Assembly (NCBI GenBank): GCA_017394515.1
Contig: JAFPXY010000040.1
Span: 1-58,494 of the forward strand
Reading direction: 5' to 3'
Length of the DNA: 58,494 nt
Source of the DNA: Bacillota bacterium
GTDB lineage: Bacteria; Bacillota; Clostridia; Peptostreptococcales; Anaerovoracaceae
Below the pieces are notes generated by a model. The model was given only the letters and a program-made list of their open reading frames with translations. It was not told the origin of the DNA and searched no databases. The position numbers and the translations under genes are program-made. Positions 6,679 to 15,542 of this stretch are shown here, piece after piece. The stretch's first letter is position 1; the number at the start of each line of letters is the position of its first letter.

Positions 6679-6711
6679 AATGAAAAAACCCTTGATTTAC
6701 AAGGGTTTGAT
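6679..6711 (-). terminator. Terminator of tRNA-Ala
   Basis: On the minus strand AACCCTTG-TAAAT-CAAGGGTT followed by TTTTTCATTTTTT begins 3 nt after the tRNA CCA end. It lies on the element side of attR, so the element brings a terminator that restores tRNA transcription ending. Confidence 0.8.
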
Positions 6712-6734
6712 TGGTGGAGCGTAGGGGATTCGAA
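6712..6734 (-). repeat. attR: right direct repeat, inside tRNA-Ala
   Basis: Identical over 23 bp to 896-918. It covers the T-loop, the 3' acceptor strand and CCA of the tRNA, so insertion leaves the tRNA gene intact. Confidence 0.85.
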
Positions 6735-6787
6735 CCCCTGACCCCCACACTGCCAGTGTGGTGCGCTCCCAGCTGCGCTAACGCCCC
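6712..6787 (-). tRNA. tRNA-Ala (anticodon GGC)
   Basis: A 76-nt cloverleaf with encoded CCA. The acceptor stem GGGGCGT/ACGCTCC contains the G3-U70 wobble pair that marks alanine tRNAs. The anticodon stem is CCACA/TGTGG with loop CTGGCAG, giving GGC, which reads GCC and GCU. The T-loop is TTCGAAT. Its 3' end is the integration target of the neighbouring element. Confidence 0.97.
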
Positions 6788-6806
6788 GAGTTTTCAGAAC
6801 AGAATA

Positions 6807-6835
6807 ATTATAACATGCTTTTTGTGTCAATGCAA
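6807..6835 (-). promoter_or_regulatory. Promoter of tRNA-Ala
   Basis: On the minus strand TTGCAT (6830-6835), 17 bp, TATAAT (6807-6812), with the -10 box 19 nt before the mature tRNA 5' end. Confidence 0.75.
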
Positions 6836-6921
6836 GATAATATTTCCTAACTTCCAAAGGTAGAACTATATCATTCCTTTGCAGAAAAAGGTGCCCTAAA
6901 ACAACCAAAAGACGCTTTTTC

Positions 6922-6950
6922 TTGCCCTATCGAACACTTTGTGATATAAT
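6922..6950 (+). promoter_or_regulatory. Promoter of the G5/3D cell-wall protein
   Basis: TTGCCC (6922-6927), 17 bp, TATAAT (6945-6950), followed by a 34-nt leader and AAAGGAG before the ATG at 6985. Confidence 0.7.
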
Positions 6951-6984
6951 ATTTGTGTATCGCATCCAAAAAAGGAGTAATTTT

Positions 6985-8556
6985 ATGGAAAACGACACAA
7001 ACAATTACACAGAAATGAACCCTTCAAAGGACCCTCAGAAGGCTCCTCAGAAGAAGAAAAAAACTAAAAAGAAACCTCCTGAAAAGATGTCTTGGTCATC
7101 TGTTACAGATGATTATAAGGCTGCAACCAAAGCTCAGAAAACTGCAGAGTATTACGAAGCGTTACGTGAAGAGCGTAAGGCTAAGGAAGCCCAAAAGGCC
7201 AAAGAGGCTGAAAGCGTTGTGATAGCAGCCGCTGCCAAGGAAGCTGTTGAAACTCAAGCTAAAGCTGTTGAGGAAACTCCTAAAGCAACTGACGCCAAGA
7301 CCGTAGCAGAGCCCGTGAAAGTTGCCGTTGAAGAGAGCCCTAAGCCAGCCAAGAAGCCTAAAAAAGCAAAGAAGGAGAAGAAACCCAAGGAACCGAAGAA
7401 ACCCAGAGAGCCTAAGAAGCCCAAGGAACCTAAAAAGCCTAAAGAACCTAAAGCTCCAAAGGCCCCTGACAAGCTTCCGGAGAAAGACTCCACCAAAGAG
7501 CCCGTTCCAAAAGTTCATGAAGAAGCTGCCAGAGGAACTGCTCCTATCGTAGCTGCTACAGACCCCGCTTCTAAATCCAAGACTAAAAAGAGAGCCATAA
7601 TCGCTCTGATCGCCGCATGCATTGTAGTGGCTTTGGGCACAGCCGGATGGCTTAACAGATATCTTTTCATACCTAAGACTGTTTTCATATCCTACGATAC
7701 CCTTGAGGGTCATAAGATGGTCACCAGCGACGTTACAGCACGCACAGTAAATGAAGCGCTAACCAAACTGAATGTAAACATCTCCCCTCTAGATACCGTA
7801 ACACCCCTTGGTACTGAAGAGCTGGTCGAAGGTATGACTATCAGGGTAACCAAGAGGCTCCAGACCTATGCTAAGGTTGCAGGTAAGACCATCAGGATCC
7901 TTATGTCACCTGGCACCATCGAGGAGAACCTGGAAGCTAATAATATCACTTATGATGAAGATGATATCGTTTCTCCTAAACCATCCAAACGGATGAAGTG
8001 CGGTACCAAATTAGTGGTCAAGGAAGTTCACAAGGTGGTCAAGAAAAAGGAAAAGACCGTACCTTCCAAAGGGTACAGAACGATTCTCGACCCTTCCATC
8101 GCTTCCGGAGTTATGACCGAGACCGCTGCTGTAGATGGCGTGGCTGTTTACAAATACACCTACACCTATGTGAACGGCAAAAAAACCGACACCAAGAAGA
8201 AATTCGTCAAGTGGAAGGTAGAGCCTCAGGATCGCCTGCTCAGGCTTGGCACCGGATCCACCGGTCAAAGCGGTACCGTGTCCATAAGACGTACCTTCAC
8301 TTCAAACACTACCGCCTACTATTGCGGAAGCAACGCACGCGGCGCTCTGGGAACCCGCTGCTACTACGGGACCTGCGCTGTAGACCCTAAGGTCTTCCCT
8401 TATGGTTCCAGATTCTGGGTCCAGGGTTACGGCTACTGCGTGGCAAACGATTGCGGCGGCGCCATTAAAGGCACCAAACTGGATCTCTACATGACCAGCA
8501 CCAAGCAATGCTTCAGATGGGGCCGCAGATGGGTCACCGCGTACCTGCTGGGTTAA
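6985..8556 (+). CDS. Membrane-anchored G5/3D-domain protein (YabE/Rpf-like wall hydrolase)
   Basis: A 523-residue protein; the ATG at 6985 is preceded by AAAGGAG. Residues 1-205 are a cytoplasmic Lys/Pro/Ala/Glu-rich tail with KEPKKP-type repeats, then a membrane helix (about 206-228, RAIIALIAACIVVALGTAGW). Outside are a DUF348 ubiquitin-like region, a G5-type module (VVKEVHKVVKKKEKTVPSKG) and a C-terminal 3D domain whose three aspartates lie in CAVDPKVFPYGS, VANDCGGAIKG and TKLDLYM. 3D domains are lytic-transglycosylase-like folds acting on peptidoglycan. The very long basic cytoplasmic tail is unusual for this family. A shared terminator at 8572-8592 ends it. Confidence 0.85.
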   Translation: MENDTNNYTEMNPSKDPQKAPQKKKKTKKKPPEKMSWSSVTDDYKAATKAQKTAEYYEALREERKAKEAQKAKEAESVVIAAAAKEAVETQAKAVEETPKATDAKTVAEPVKVAVEESPKPAKKPKKAKKEKKPKEPKKPREPKKPKEPKKPKEPKAPKAPDKLPEKDSTKEPVPKVHEEAARGTAPIVAATDPASKSKTKKRAIIALIAACIVVALGTAGWLNRYLFIPKTVFISYDTLEGHKMVTSDVTARTVNEALTKLNVNISPLDTVTPLGTEELVEGMTIRVTKRLQTYAKVAGKTIRILMSPGTIEENLEANNITYDEDDIVSPKPSKRMKCGTKLVVKEVHKVVKKKEKTVPSKGYRTILDPSIASGVMTETAAVDGVAVYKYTYTYVNGKKTDTKKKFVKWKVEPQDRLLRLGTGSTGQSGTVSIRRTFTSNTTAYYCGSNARGALGTRCYYGTCAVDPKVFPYGSRFWVQGYGYCVANDCGGAIKGTKLDLYMTSTKQCFRWGRRWVTAYLLG

Positions 8557-8571
8557 TTAAAGGCACAAAAA

Positions 8572-8600
8572 GAGCGCAAATGATTTGCGCTCTTTTTTTA
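8572..8600. terminator. Bidirectional terminator between the 3D protein and clpB
   Basis: GAGCGCAAA-TGA-TTTGCGCTC with A-run on the left and T-run on the right serves both converging genes. Confidence 0.85.
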
Positions 8601-11180
8601 TTTCACTTTAGCTTCCAGCTTTCCGTCCACCACATCAATCAATATCACGCCGCCTGGTGAAATGTTTCCGGTGACGATGATCTTGGCTGCTGCAGTCTCC
8701 ACATATTTCTGGAGATACCTCTTGAGAGGTCTTGCGCCGTATACCGGATCGTAGCCATTCTCAGCCACAAACTTCATAGCTTCGTCTGTAAGTTCGATGG
8801 AAATTTCCCTCTCCTCAAGACGCTTGTTCACATCCTTGATCATGAGTTTGACGATCTCGCCGATATCTGATCTGGTAAGTGGCTTGAAAAGAATTATCTC
8901 ATCAAGTCTGTTGAGGAATTCCGGTCTGAAGTGAGCCCTGAGGTCCGTCATGGCCATGTCCTCGGCTTCCTTGGAAATTCTGCCTTCTTCATCAATACCG
9001 CTCAAAAGATACTGAGATCCGATGTTGGATGTCATGATCAGAATGGTGTTTTTGAAGTCTACGGTTCTTCCCTGAGAGTCTGTTATACGACCGTCATCCA
9101 GCACCTGAAGCAGCACGTTGAATACATCGGGATGGGCTTTCTCAACCTCATCAAAGAGCACTACGGAGTATGGCTTACGTCTTACGGCCTCTGTCAGCTG
9201 TCCGCCTTCATCATAGCCTACATATCCCGGAGGCGCACCTATGAGACGAGCTACTGAGTGCTTTTCCATGTATTCGCTCATATCGATTCTTACCATGTTG
9301 GATTCATCATCGAAAAGGTTCTCTGAAAGCGCCTTGGCCAGCTCAGTCTTACCTACGCCTGTAGGGCCAAGGAAAAGGAATGAACCAATAGGTCTCTTAG
9401 GATCCTTGATTCCTGCTTTGGATCTCAGGATGGCGTCAGCTACCTTCTCTACACCCTCATCCTGGCCGATGACTCTCTTATGAAGAGCTTCTTCCAGATG
9501 CAAGGTCTTCTCACGCTCTGTTTCAGAAAGCTTGGATACAGGAATGCCTGTCCAGCGGCTGATGATCCTAGCGATCTCCTCCTCTGTCACGCTCTCATGT
9601 ACCAGACTCATATCAAGATCTTTGACCTTGGCTTCCTCAGCTTCCAGTTCTTTGGTAACCTTCGGCAGCTCTCCATACTGGAGTTCAGCAGCCTTTTCAA
9701 GGTTATATTCCCTCTTAGCCTGCTCTATCTGCTTATTTATATTTTCGATCTTCTCTCTGAGCTCCGACAAGTGGTTTATGGAATTCTTTTCGTTATCCCA
9801 CTGAGCCTTCTGAGAATTGAAAGTGTCGCGAAGTTCAGCTAATTCCTTCTGAAGAGCCTCCAGACGTTCTTTGCTCAGTCTGTCGGTCTCCTTCTTAAGG
9901 GCAGCTTCTTCGATCTCCAGCTGCATGATCTTTCTTCTAAGGTCGTCTATCTCAGATGGCATGGAGTCCAACTCAGTTTTGATCAAAGCGCAAGCTTCAT
10001 CCACCAGGTCGATAGCCTTATCCGGCAGGAATCTGTCTGAGATGTATCTGTTGGAAAGCACAGCGGCGCTCACCAAAGCTCCGTCGGTGATCTTCACGCC
10101 ATGGAACACCTCGTATCTGTCCTTCAAACCTCTCAAAATGGAGATCGTATCTTCTACTGTAGGCTCATCAACCATTACAGGCTGAAATCTTCTCTCCAGA
10201 GCGGCATCTTTTTCGATATATTTACGATACTCATCCAAGGTGGTTGCTCCAATGCAGTGGAGTTCGCCCCTGGCCAGCATAGGCTTCAGCATGTTGCCTG
10301 CATCCATGGCACCATCGGTCTTGCCTGCTCCTACGATCAGATGCAGCTCATCGATAAACATGATGATCCTGCCTTCGGACTTTCTGACCTCTTCGAGGAC
10401 CGCTTTAAGTCTTTCCTCAAATTCGCCTCTATACTTGGCGCCTGCTACCAGCGCGCCCATGTCCAGTGAGAATAACTGCTTGTCCTTAAGGGAATCAGGC
10501 ACATCGCCTCTTACGATTCTTTGCGCCAGGCCTTCCACGACTGCGGTCTTACCTACGCCGGGCTCGCCGATTAACACAGGATTGTTCTTGGTCTTTCTGG
10601 AAAGGATCCTGATGACGTTTCTTATCTCTTCATCTCTTCCGATTACCGGATCCAGCTTCTGTTCCCTGGCAGCCTCTACCAGATCTCTGCCGTATTTAGT
10701 CAGAGATTCATAGGTGTCTTCCGGTGAATCCGTAGTCACCCTCTGATTGCCTCTTACAGAGCTCAATACCTGCAAAAAACTCTCCCTGGAGATTCCGAAA
10801 CTCTTGAACAGCTGCTTGATAGATCTGTTGGGATGCTTGATCATAGCAAGGAAAAGATGCTCTACAGAGACATAATCGTCTCCCATGGCTTTGGCTTCAT
10901 CCTCCGCAGAAATCAGCACGTTATTGAGCTCCTGAGATACGTAGGCACTTCCCCCCTGCACCTTGGGATCGCCTTCCATGATCTTTTCTACTGCGCTTGT
11001 GAAAGCGGGAAGCTGAATCCCCATCTTGGTGATCAGTTTAGCGATCAGAGAACCCTCCTGATTAAGAAGAGCGTACAGGAAGTGTTCCTGGTCGATCATC
11101 TGATTTCCATAGTCGTAGGCTATCTTTTCCATGTTCTGGATAGCCTCTATGGACTTCTGTGTGAATTTTGTAATGTTCAT
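8598..11180 (-). CDS. clpB: ClpB disaggregase (Hsp100 AAA+ chaperone)
   Basis: An 860-residue hexameric disaggregase that works with DnaK to resolve protein aggregates in the cytosol. Visible are the N-terminal Clp domain (1-145), the first AAA+ module with Walker A GEPGVGKT and Walker [10 protein letters not shown], the coiled-coil middle domain (about 405-520, [20 protein letters not shown]), and the second AAA+ module with GPTGVGKT and the sensor region [13 protein letters not shown]. Length is normal for ClpB. AAGGAGGGT precedes the ATG. It is monocistronic and controlled by a CIRCE site over its promoter. Confidence 0.97.
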   Translation of the reverse strand: MNITKFTQKSIEAIQNMEKIAYDYGNQMIDQEHFLYALLNQEGSLIAKLITKMGIQLPAFTSAVEKIMEGDPKVQGGSAYVSQELNNVLISAEDEAKAMGDDYVSVEHLFLAMIKHPNRSIKQLFKSFGISRESFLQVLSSVRGNQRVTTDSPEDTYESLTKYGRDLVEAAREQKLDPVIGRDEEIRNVIRILSRKTKNNPVLIGEPGVGKTAVVEGLAQRIVRGDVPDSLKDKQLFSLDMGALVAGAKYRGEFEERLKAVLEEVRKSEGRIIMFIDELHLIVGAGKTDGAMDAGNMLKPMLARGELHCIGATTLDEYRKYIEKDAALERRFQPVMVDEPTVEDTISILRGLKDRYEVFHGVKITDGALVSAAVLSNRYISDRFLPDKAIDLVDEACALIKTELDSMPSEIDDLRRKIMQLEIEEAALKKETDRLSKERLEALQKELAELRDTFNSQKAQWDNEKNSINHLSELREKIENINKQIEQAKREYNLEKAAELQYGELPKVTKELEAEEAKVKDLDMSLVHESVTEEEIARIISRWTGIPVSKLSETEREKTLHLEEALHKRVIGQDEGVEKVADAILRSKAGIKDPKRPIGSFLFLGPTGVGKTELAKALSENLFDDESNMVRIDMSEYMEKHSVARLIGAPPGYVGYDEGGQLTEAVRRKPYSVVLFDEVEKAHPDVFNVLLQVLDDGRITDSQGRTVDFKNTILIMTSNIGSQYLLSGIDEEGRISKEAEDMAMTDLRAHFRPEFLNRLDEIILFKPLTRSDIGEIVKLMIKDVNKRLEEREISIELTDEAMKFVAENGYDPVYGARPLKRYLQKYVETAAAKIIVTGNISPGGVILIDVVDGKLEAKVK

Positions 11181-11242
11181 AAAATACCCTCCTTATGTCT
11201 AAAGGGGCCTTGAAACCCCTGGCTTTTCATTCTTACAATGCT

Positions 11243-11271
11243 ATTTTATCACTGGTTATTAGCACTGTCAA
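11243..11271 (-). promoter_or_regulatory. SigA-type promoter of clpB
   Basis: TTGACA (complement of 11266-11271), 17 bp, TAAAAT (11243-11248) on the minus strand. The CIRCE repeat covers its -35 half. Confidence 0.85.
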
Positions 11272-11285
11272 GTGGTGAGTGCTAA
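11259..11285. promoter_or_regulatory. CIRCE operator (HrcA site) of clpB
   Basis: TTAGCACTG, 9 bp, GAGTGCTAA matches the consensus TTAGCACTC-N9-GAGTGCTAA with a single change. It overlaps the -35 box of clpB, so HrcA should block RNA polymerase until heat shock. hrcA itself is not in the window. Confidence 0.9.
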
Positions 11286-11307
11286 TTTATTGCAAAAAAT
11301 TTTGCAC

Positions 11308-11340
11308 CTAAAAAGGCACCCTCTAAAGAGTGCCTTTAAG
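11308..11340 (-). terminator. Terminator of the PrsW-like gene
   Basis: On the minus strand AAAGGCAC-N10-GTGCCTTT followed by TTAGG, 16 nt after the stop codon of the gene at 11356. Confidence 0.75.
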
Positions 11341-11355
11341 ACGAGTTTTAATGCT

Positions 11356-12084
11356 TTAAAATTGATCTCTCGGTCCCTGATAACCGATATATCTGTCATT
11401 TGAAGATATGCTCTTTACAAGTCTCGATGCCCAGAAGAACATCAACGCCACGAAGACTACGAACAACAGGCTTATGCCACCTCCCATGGTGGCTGTGAAG
11501 TCATAGAATCCATGGAGCAGTGCCGGTATCAGAACCGCAAGCCGTCTGTTATGTTTGGCTCTTTCGAAATCTCCTGCGTATTCATATCTCTTGGCCAGAC
11601 CATACCAGACTCCCATAAACACGCCAAAGCACGCATGTCCCGGTATCGCCGTCACTGCCCTGACGAGGGCTGTTTCTAAGCCGTACATGGCCACGTATTG
11701 GATGTTTTCCCATAGTGCGAAGCCTAAGCTTACAAATACGGAGTAAACCACTGCATCGAACTGACAGTTGAAGGCAGGATGCTTCCATGTCTTACGTTTC
11801 AGAACGAAGTACTTGCCGCCTTCTTCTGAAAAGGCAACCACTATGAAGTACAGCAGGAAATTATATATCAGGCTGTTTGGGTTGAGGGGCGCCAAAATGT
11901 ACTGCCCTATGGTCTCCAAAACCACAGCTATAAGGGTGCTGAAGATGCCCAAAAATATCAGTGAAACCATCAGATTGGTGGGTTCTTTCTCCAGCTTATC
12001 AGCCTTGTATACCTGGACCATCAAAAATATGGCCGGCACGATGGCTGCTATCATCAAAATTGGATTGATTCCGAATAATACCAT
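11356..12084 (-). CDS. PrsW-family intramembrane metalloprotease
   Basis: A 242-residue membrane protein with about eight hydrophobic segments. The family motifs are present: FSEEGGKYFVLKR (E-E pair), ALWENIQYV, PGHACFGVFMG and LLHGFYDF, supplying the Glu and His residues thought to hold the metal. PrsW of B. subtilis cleaves the anti-sigma factor RsiW; most relatives have unknown substrates. AACGAGGTGA precedes the ATG by 5 nt. It is followed by its own terminator and is probably monocistronic. Confidence 0.85.
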   Translation of the reverse strand: MVLFGINPILMIAAIVPAIFLMVQVYKADKLEKEPTNLMVSLIFLGIFSTLIAVVLETIGQYILAPLNPNSLIYNFLLYFIVVAFSEEGGKYFVLKRKTWKHPAFNCQFDAVVYSVFVSLGFALWENIQYVAMYGLETALVRAVTAIPGHACFGVFMGVWYGLAKRYEYAGDFERAKHNRRLAVLIPALLHGFYDFTATMGGGISLLFVVFVALMFFWASRLVKSISSNDRYIGYQGPRDQF

Positions 12085-12181
12085 GTGTCACCTCGTTAAA
12101 AGTTCAATCTCCCTTTTGAGAAATTATAACCTATTTTTGACTTCTATGCAAATCCTTGGGGGAGTTTTTTGCGCCTAAATG

Positions 12182-12211
12182 TTGAAGAAATAGCGGTTTT
12201 AGTGATATAAT
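12182..12211 (+). promoter_or_regulatory. Promoter of the lipid kinase gene
   Basis: TTGAAG (12182-12187), 18 bp, TATAAT (12206-12211). Confidence 0.6.
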
Positions 12212-12270
12212 GAATTGTTTAGAAGGGGCATCATTAAGAAGGAGTTGGCCAGTTTGGCCACAGAATCGTA

Positions 12271-13209
12271 ATGAAATACTATTTTATCATCAATCCGGCA
12301 GCCGGCAAAGGCACGGATACCAAAGAACTTGAAAGAGACATCCTTGCTCAAGCTTCAGAGCTTGGCAAGGAAGTTTCCATCTATATGACAAAGGCAGTGG
12401 GCGACGCCGAAGTCTTCGCTCGTGACCTGATCGCAGAAGATCCCGATGAAGAGCTCTGCTTCATCGCCTGCGGAGGCGATGGTACCTTCAATGAGGTGCT
12501 TAACGCTGTAGTCGGCCATCCTAAGGCTTCCGTCAGCGTTTATCCCACAGGAACAGGTAACGATTTCGTAAGGAATTTCCCAAATGCGGGTAATTTTAGC
12601 GATGTTAAGGCTCTGCTTCAGGGTGAGATTATTCCCTGCGACTCCATCGAATACAGCGGTATCATAGATGGAGAATTTAAGGTACGTTACTGTGGAAACA
12701 TGTTCAATATCGGCTTTGACTGCAACGTGGTGGACGCTACTCAAACCCTCAAGACCAAGCCTTTTATAGTAGGATCAGCGGCTTATCTTCTGGGCGTAGC
12801 TACTACCCTGATAAAGAAGAAAGGTGCTGATCTGAAGATCATCGCCGACGGCAAGGTTCTCTCAGACGGCCCTATCCTTCTCACTTCCATAGCCAACGGT
12901 TCCTATTGTGGCGGAGGAGTCATGTCCAACCCCTACGCCAGCGTTCAGGATGGCAACATAGATATTTCCGTCATCAATGATCTGGGAAGGCTCAGATTCA
13001 TCTCGCTCTTCCCTAAATATCAAAAGGGCACCCATCTGGATACCCCTAAAACAAAAGATCTTATTCAGAATTTAAAGGCTCAGGAGATCACAGTCATCCC
13101 AAGAAAGGGCATAATGAGACTGTGTACTGACGGCGAGATCTCAAGCGCAGAAGGTGTCCTCTTCAGGATCCTCCCCGGCTCCTTCAGACTGCTGGTGCCT
13201 AAGGCATGA
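12271..13209 (+). CDS. Diacylglycerol/lipid kinase family protein (YegS/DagK-like)
   Basis: A 312-residue cytosolic lipid kinase. Family motifs are NPAAGKG (residues 8-14), the nucleotide loop CGGDGTFNEV, PTGTGNDFVR, and the C-terminal CTDGE. Such enzymes phosphorylate diacylglycerol or related lipids with ATP, feeding phosphatidate back to phospholipid synthesis. The nearest Shine-Dalgarno (AAGAAGGAG) is about 24 nt before the ATG, but the gap holds a hairpin TGGCCA-GTT-TGGCCA that would shorten it to a normal distance. It converges with ung, leaving 9 bp between the stops and no terminator that I can see. Confidence 0.9.
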   Translation: MKYYFIINPAAGKGTDTKELERDILAQASELGKEVSIYMTKAVGDAEVFARDLIAEDPDEELCFIACGGDGTFNEVLNAVVGHPKASVSVYPTGTGNDFVRNFPNAGNFSDVKALLQGEIIPCDSIEYSGIIDGEFKVRYCGNMFNIGFDCNVVDATQTLKTKPFIVGSAAYLLGVATTLIKKKGADLKIIADGKVLSDGPILLTSIANGSYCGGGVMSNPYASVQDGNIDISVINDLGRLRFISLFPKYQKGTHLDTPKTKDLIQNLKAQEITVIPRKGIMRLCTDGEISSAEGVLFRILPGSFRLLVPKA

Positions 13210-13218
13210 CAGTTTGAT

Positions 13219-13890
13219 TTAAGGCCTGAGCTGCCAGTCGATGGCCTTCTGCCCTGTCACTTCCAGATACCTGTTAGCCCTTGAGAAGTATTTGCCTCCG
13301 AAGAAACCCTTGTAGGCCGAAAGCGGACTCGGATGTGCGCCCTTAAGGATCAGGTGATCCGGATTGGAAATAAGGCTTTCCTTAGCCCCTGCGTTTGCTC
13401 CCCAGAGGATGAAGACCAGGGGTTTTTTGCGGGAATCCAGGAGGTCGATAATGTGGTCCGTGAAGGCTTCCCAGCCGTGGCCTTTGTGAGACATGGGCTG
13501 GCTGTCTCTTACGGTCAGGGTGGCGTTCAGAAGAAGCACTCCCTGTTTCGCCCAGTCCACCAGATAACCGTGATCCGGCTGATGTATGCCAAGATCATCT
13601 TCCTGCTCCTTGTAGATATTAAGGAGTGAAGGCGGTATCTTCACGCCCTTGTTGACGGAGAAGCACAAGCCATGAGCCTGGCCCGGCTGATGGTAGGGGT
13701 CCTGGCCCATGATGACCACCTTGGTGTCCTCATAGGAAGAGTATCTCAAGGCATTAAAAATGTCTTCCTTGGGCGGATAAACCGGCCCACGGGCATATTC
13801 TTCCTTAAGGAAATCTCTAAGTCCTAAGTAATATTCTTTTGTGAACTCATCTTTAAGGAGTTCGTCCCAATCATTTCCAATATTAACCAT
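13219..13890 (-). CDS. ung: Uracil-DNA glycosylase (family 1)
   Basis: A 223-residue enzyme that removes uracil from DNA as the first step of base-excision repair. The motifs are textbook: [13 protein letters not shown] with the catalytic Asp, [29 protein letters not shown] and the DNA-intercalation loop [14 protein letters not shown]. There is no ribosome site; the -10 box TATAAT (13897-13902, with a TGG extension) stands exactly 6 nt before the ATG, so the mRNA is predicted to start at the start codon. Its promoter is back to back with that of the radical SAM gene. Confidence 0.96.
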   Translation of the reverse strand: MVNIGNDWDELLKDEFTKEYYLGLRDFLKEEYARGPVYPPKEDIFNALRYSSYEDTKVVIMGQDPYHQPGQAHGLCFSVNKGVKIPPSLLNIYKEQEDDLGIHQPDHGYLVDWAKQGVLLLNATLTVRDSQPMSHKGHGWEAFTDHIIDLLDSRKKPLVFILWGANAGAKESLISNPDHLILKGAHPSPLSAYKGFFGGKYFSRANRYLEVTGQKAIDWQLRP

Positions 13891-13896
13891 GAATTA

Positions 13897-13905
13897 ATTA
13901 TACCA
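13897..13905 (-). promoter_or_regulatory. Extended -10 promoter of ung, 6 nt before ATG
   Basis: Minus strand TGGTATAAT, then TAATTC, then ATG. No convincing -35 box; the TGn extension compensates. The geometry predicts a leaderless transcript. Confidence 0.65.
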
Positions 13906-13921
13906 CAACTCCATACATAAG

Positions 13922-13930
13922 TGCTATAAT
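13922..13930 (+). promoter_or_regulatory. Extended -10 promoter of the radical SAM gene, 6 nt before ATG
   Basis: TGCTATAAT, then AAACCT, then ATG at 13937. This mirrors the ung promoter on the other strand of the same 46-bp intergenic space. Confidence 0.65.
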
Positions 13931-13936
13931 AAACCT

Positions 13937-14947
13937 ATGAAAAAACATGCTATCATACCCATCTTCATCTCCCACAGGGGCTGTCCCAATGACTGCGTGT
14001 TCTGCAATCAGAAAAAGGTAACCTCCAGGGAGGGCGATGTACAGCCCGAAGATGTGAGAAATACAATTGAACAGTGGCTCACAACCCTTAAGGATGTGGA
14101 GACCGTGGAGGTCTCCTTCTACGGCGGCTCTTTCACCGGAATCCCCATGGAGCAACAGAGCGCCTTTCTTGAGATCGCCAAGGAGTACAAGGATTCCGGC
14201 AGAATCGACGCCATCCATCTTTCCACCAGGCCGGACTATATCGACGTGCCCATTCTGGACAATCTCAAGGCTTACTCCGTGGACGTCATCGAGCTTGGAG
14301 TCCAGAGTTTCAGTGACCACGTCTTAGAACTTTCCGGAAGAGGCCACGATGCAGCCTGTGTTTACAAGGCCTGCGATCTCATCAAGTCCTATGGCTTCAC
14401 CCTGGGTATTCAGCTCATGATAGGTCTTCCCGGGGATTCCATGGAAACCTGCAGGTATTCTGCTCTTGAGACCGTGAAGATCGGTCCTGCCATCGCCAGG
14501 CTCTATCCCACGGTGACCATCTTAGGCACCGAGCTTTATGCCATGATGGAGCGCAAGGAGTACTCTCCCCTCACCCTTGATGAGGCTGTCCAAAGGACCA
14601 AGGTCATGTATGAGATCCTGGAGGGGGCCGGCATCAACATCATTCGTGTAGGCCTCAAATCTTCAGAGATCATGGATCAGGAGATCGGCTTCCACCCGGC
14701 TTTCAGGCAGCTGGTGGAGTCTGCCATCGCTCGTGATCGTATCTCTCAGGCGCTGGATGCTTTGATCGATCTCCCCGAAGGAAGCATTATTGATGTATCC
14801 GCAAACTCACATTCCTACGGAAACATCTTTGGTCACAAGGGTTCCAACCGCGAATTTTTTGCAAAAAAATATCCGCACCTCATAATTAAAGGTGCGGTGG
14901 ATAATGATCTCAGGGACAACTTCTATCAAGTCATTCCACGTCCTTGA
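13937..14947 (+). CDS. Radical SAM protein (Elp3/HemN-like)
   Basis: A 336-residue radical SAM enzyme. The cluster motif is CPNDCVFC (Cx3Cx2C, residues 15-22), binding a 4Fe-4S cluster that cleaves S-adenosylmethionine. Further family signs are YGGSFTGIP, ELGVQSF and the TIM-barrel strand IQLMIGLPGD. The Elp3-like subgroup of such proteins in Firmicutes has no settled function; modification of RNA or a porphyrin step are both possible. It has no Shine-Dalgarno site and probably a leaderless mRNA. Its 3' end overlaps the converging flavodoxin gene by 17 bp. Confidence 0.85.
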   Translation: MKKHAIIPIFISHRGCPNDCVFCNQKKVTSREGDVQPEDVRNTIEQWLTTLKDVETVEVSFYGGSFTGIPMEQQSAFLEIAKEYKDSGRIDAIHLSTRPDYIDVPILDNLKAYSVDVIELGVQSFSDHVLELSGRGHDAACVYKACDLIKSYGFTLGIQLMIGLPGDSMETCRYSALETVKIGPAIARLYPTVTILGTELYAMMERKEYSPLTLDEAVQRTKVMYEILEGAGINIIRVGLKSSEIMDQEIGFHPAFRQLVESAIARDRISQALDALIDLPEGSIIDVSANSHSYGNIFGHKGSNREFFAKKYPHLIIKGAVDNDLRDNFYQVIPRP

Positions 14948-15527
14948 ATTCATTGACTATAGGCATTATCTGGCTGCGGTCCACGAGGTCGCAGCCATTT
15001 TCTATGCGCTCGAGAAGCCTTCTTTCGTCGGCGTTCATGTTAAGGCCTTTGTCTCTTAAGAGTTTAGTGGTGAACTTGAGCACCATCTTGTCCGCTCCCT
15101 GAACACGCTCGGGCTCGAATTTGCCGTCCAGATAGTAGCAGGTCACGGGTCTCAGCCACTTTTTGTCGAAGTTCACCTTTCTGAGCTCTGCCCTGGCGTC
15201 AAAATTCTGGACGTTTATGCCCACAGCAAAGCAGGCTATCTTCTTAGAAGGTTTATAAAAATCCTGCCTGAAGTTCACCTTTTCGTCGAAGGAATGATAA
15301 TACGCATCTTTCAGGATCGGTTTGACCCACTTAATGAAGGTGTCTATGCCTTCTATTCCTCCCGCGTGAACTCCTCCGCCGAAGATGATGTTTTCGTAGG
15401 GTTCCAGCATTCTGGCCTTCATATCATCGATACTGCGCACTTCGCAGCCCAGTTCCTCGGCGATCCAGCGGGCATACTGCTCAGCTGTTCCGTATTTGCT
15501 CTTGTATAATACAATGGTGTTTTTCAT
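14931..15527 (-). CDS. Flavodoxin-domain protein
   Basis: A 198-residue protein with the FMN phosphate loop at its start (YKSKYGTAEQYARW) and the second flavin loop IIFGGGVHAGGI, as in the HemG/flavodoxin-5 family. These are small FMN electron carriers or protoporphyrinogen-oxidase-like proteins; the partner here is unknown. It follows pfkA by 15 nt in the dnaE-pfkA direction and may be read from that operon. Confidence 0.85.
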   Translation of the reverse strand: MKNTIVLYKSKYGTAEQYARWIAEELGCEVRSIDDMKARMLEPYENIIFGGGVHAGGIEGIDTFIKWVKPILKDAYYHSFDEKVNFRQDFYKPSKKIACFAVGINVQNFDARAELRKVNFDKKWLRPVTCYYLDGKFEPERVQGADKMVLKFTTKLLRDKGLNMNADERRLLERIENGCDLVDRSQIMPIVNEFKDVE

Positions 15528-15542
15528 ATTTTGTTTACCGAA

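Noticed and set aside
6579-6908. 109-codon minus-strand frame
   Set aside because: It runs through the tRNA-Ala gene, its terminator and the integrase 3' end, and has no ribosome site.
7162-7713. 183-codon minus-strand frame opposite the 3D protein
   Set aside because: A shadow of the KEPKKP repeat; composition is the reverse image of the Lys/Pro-rich tail.
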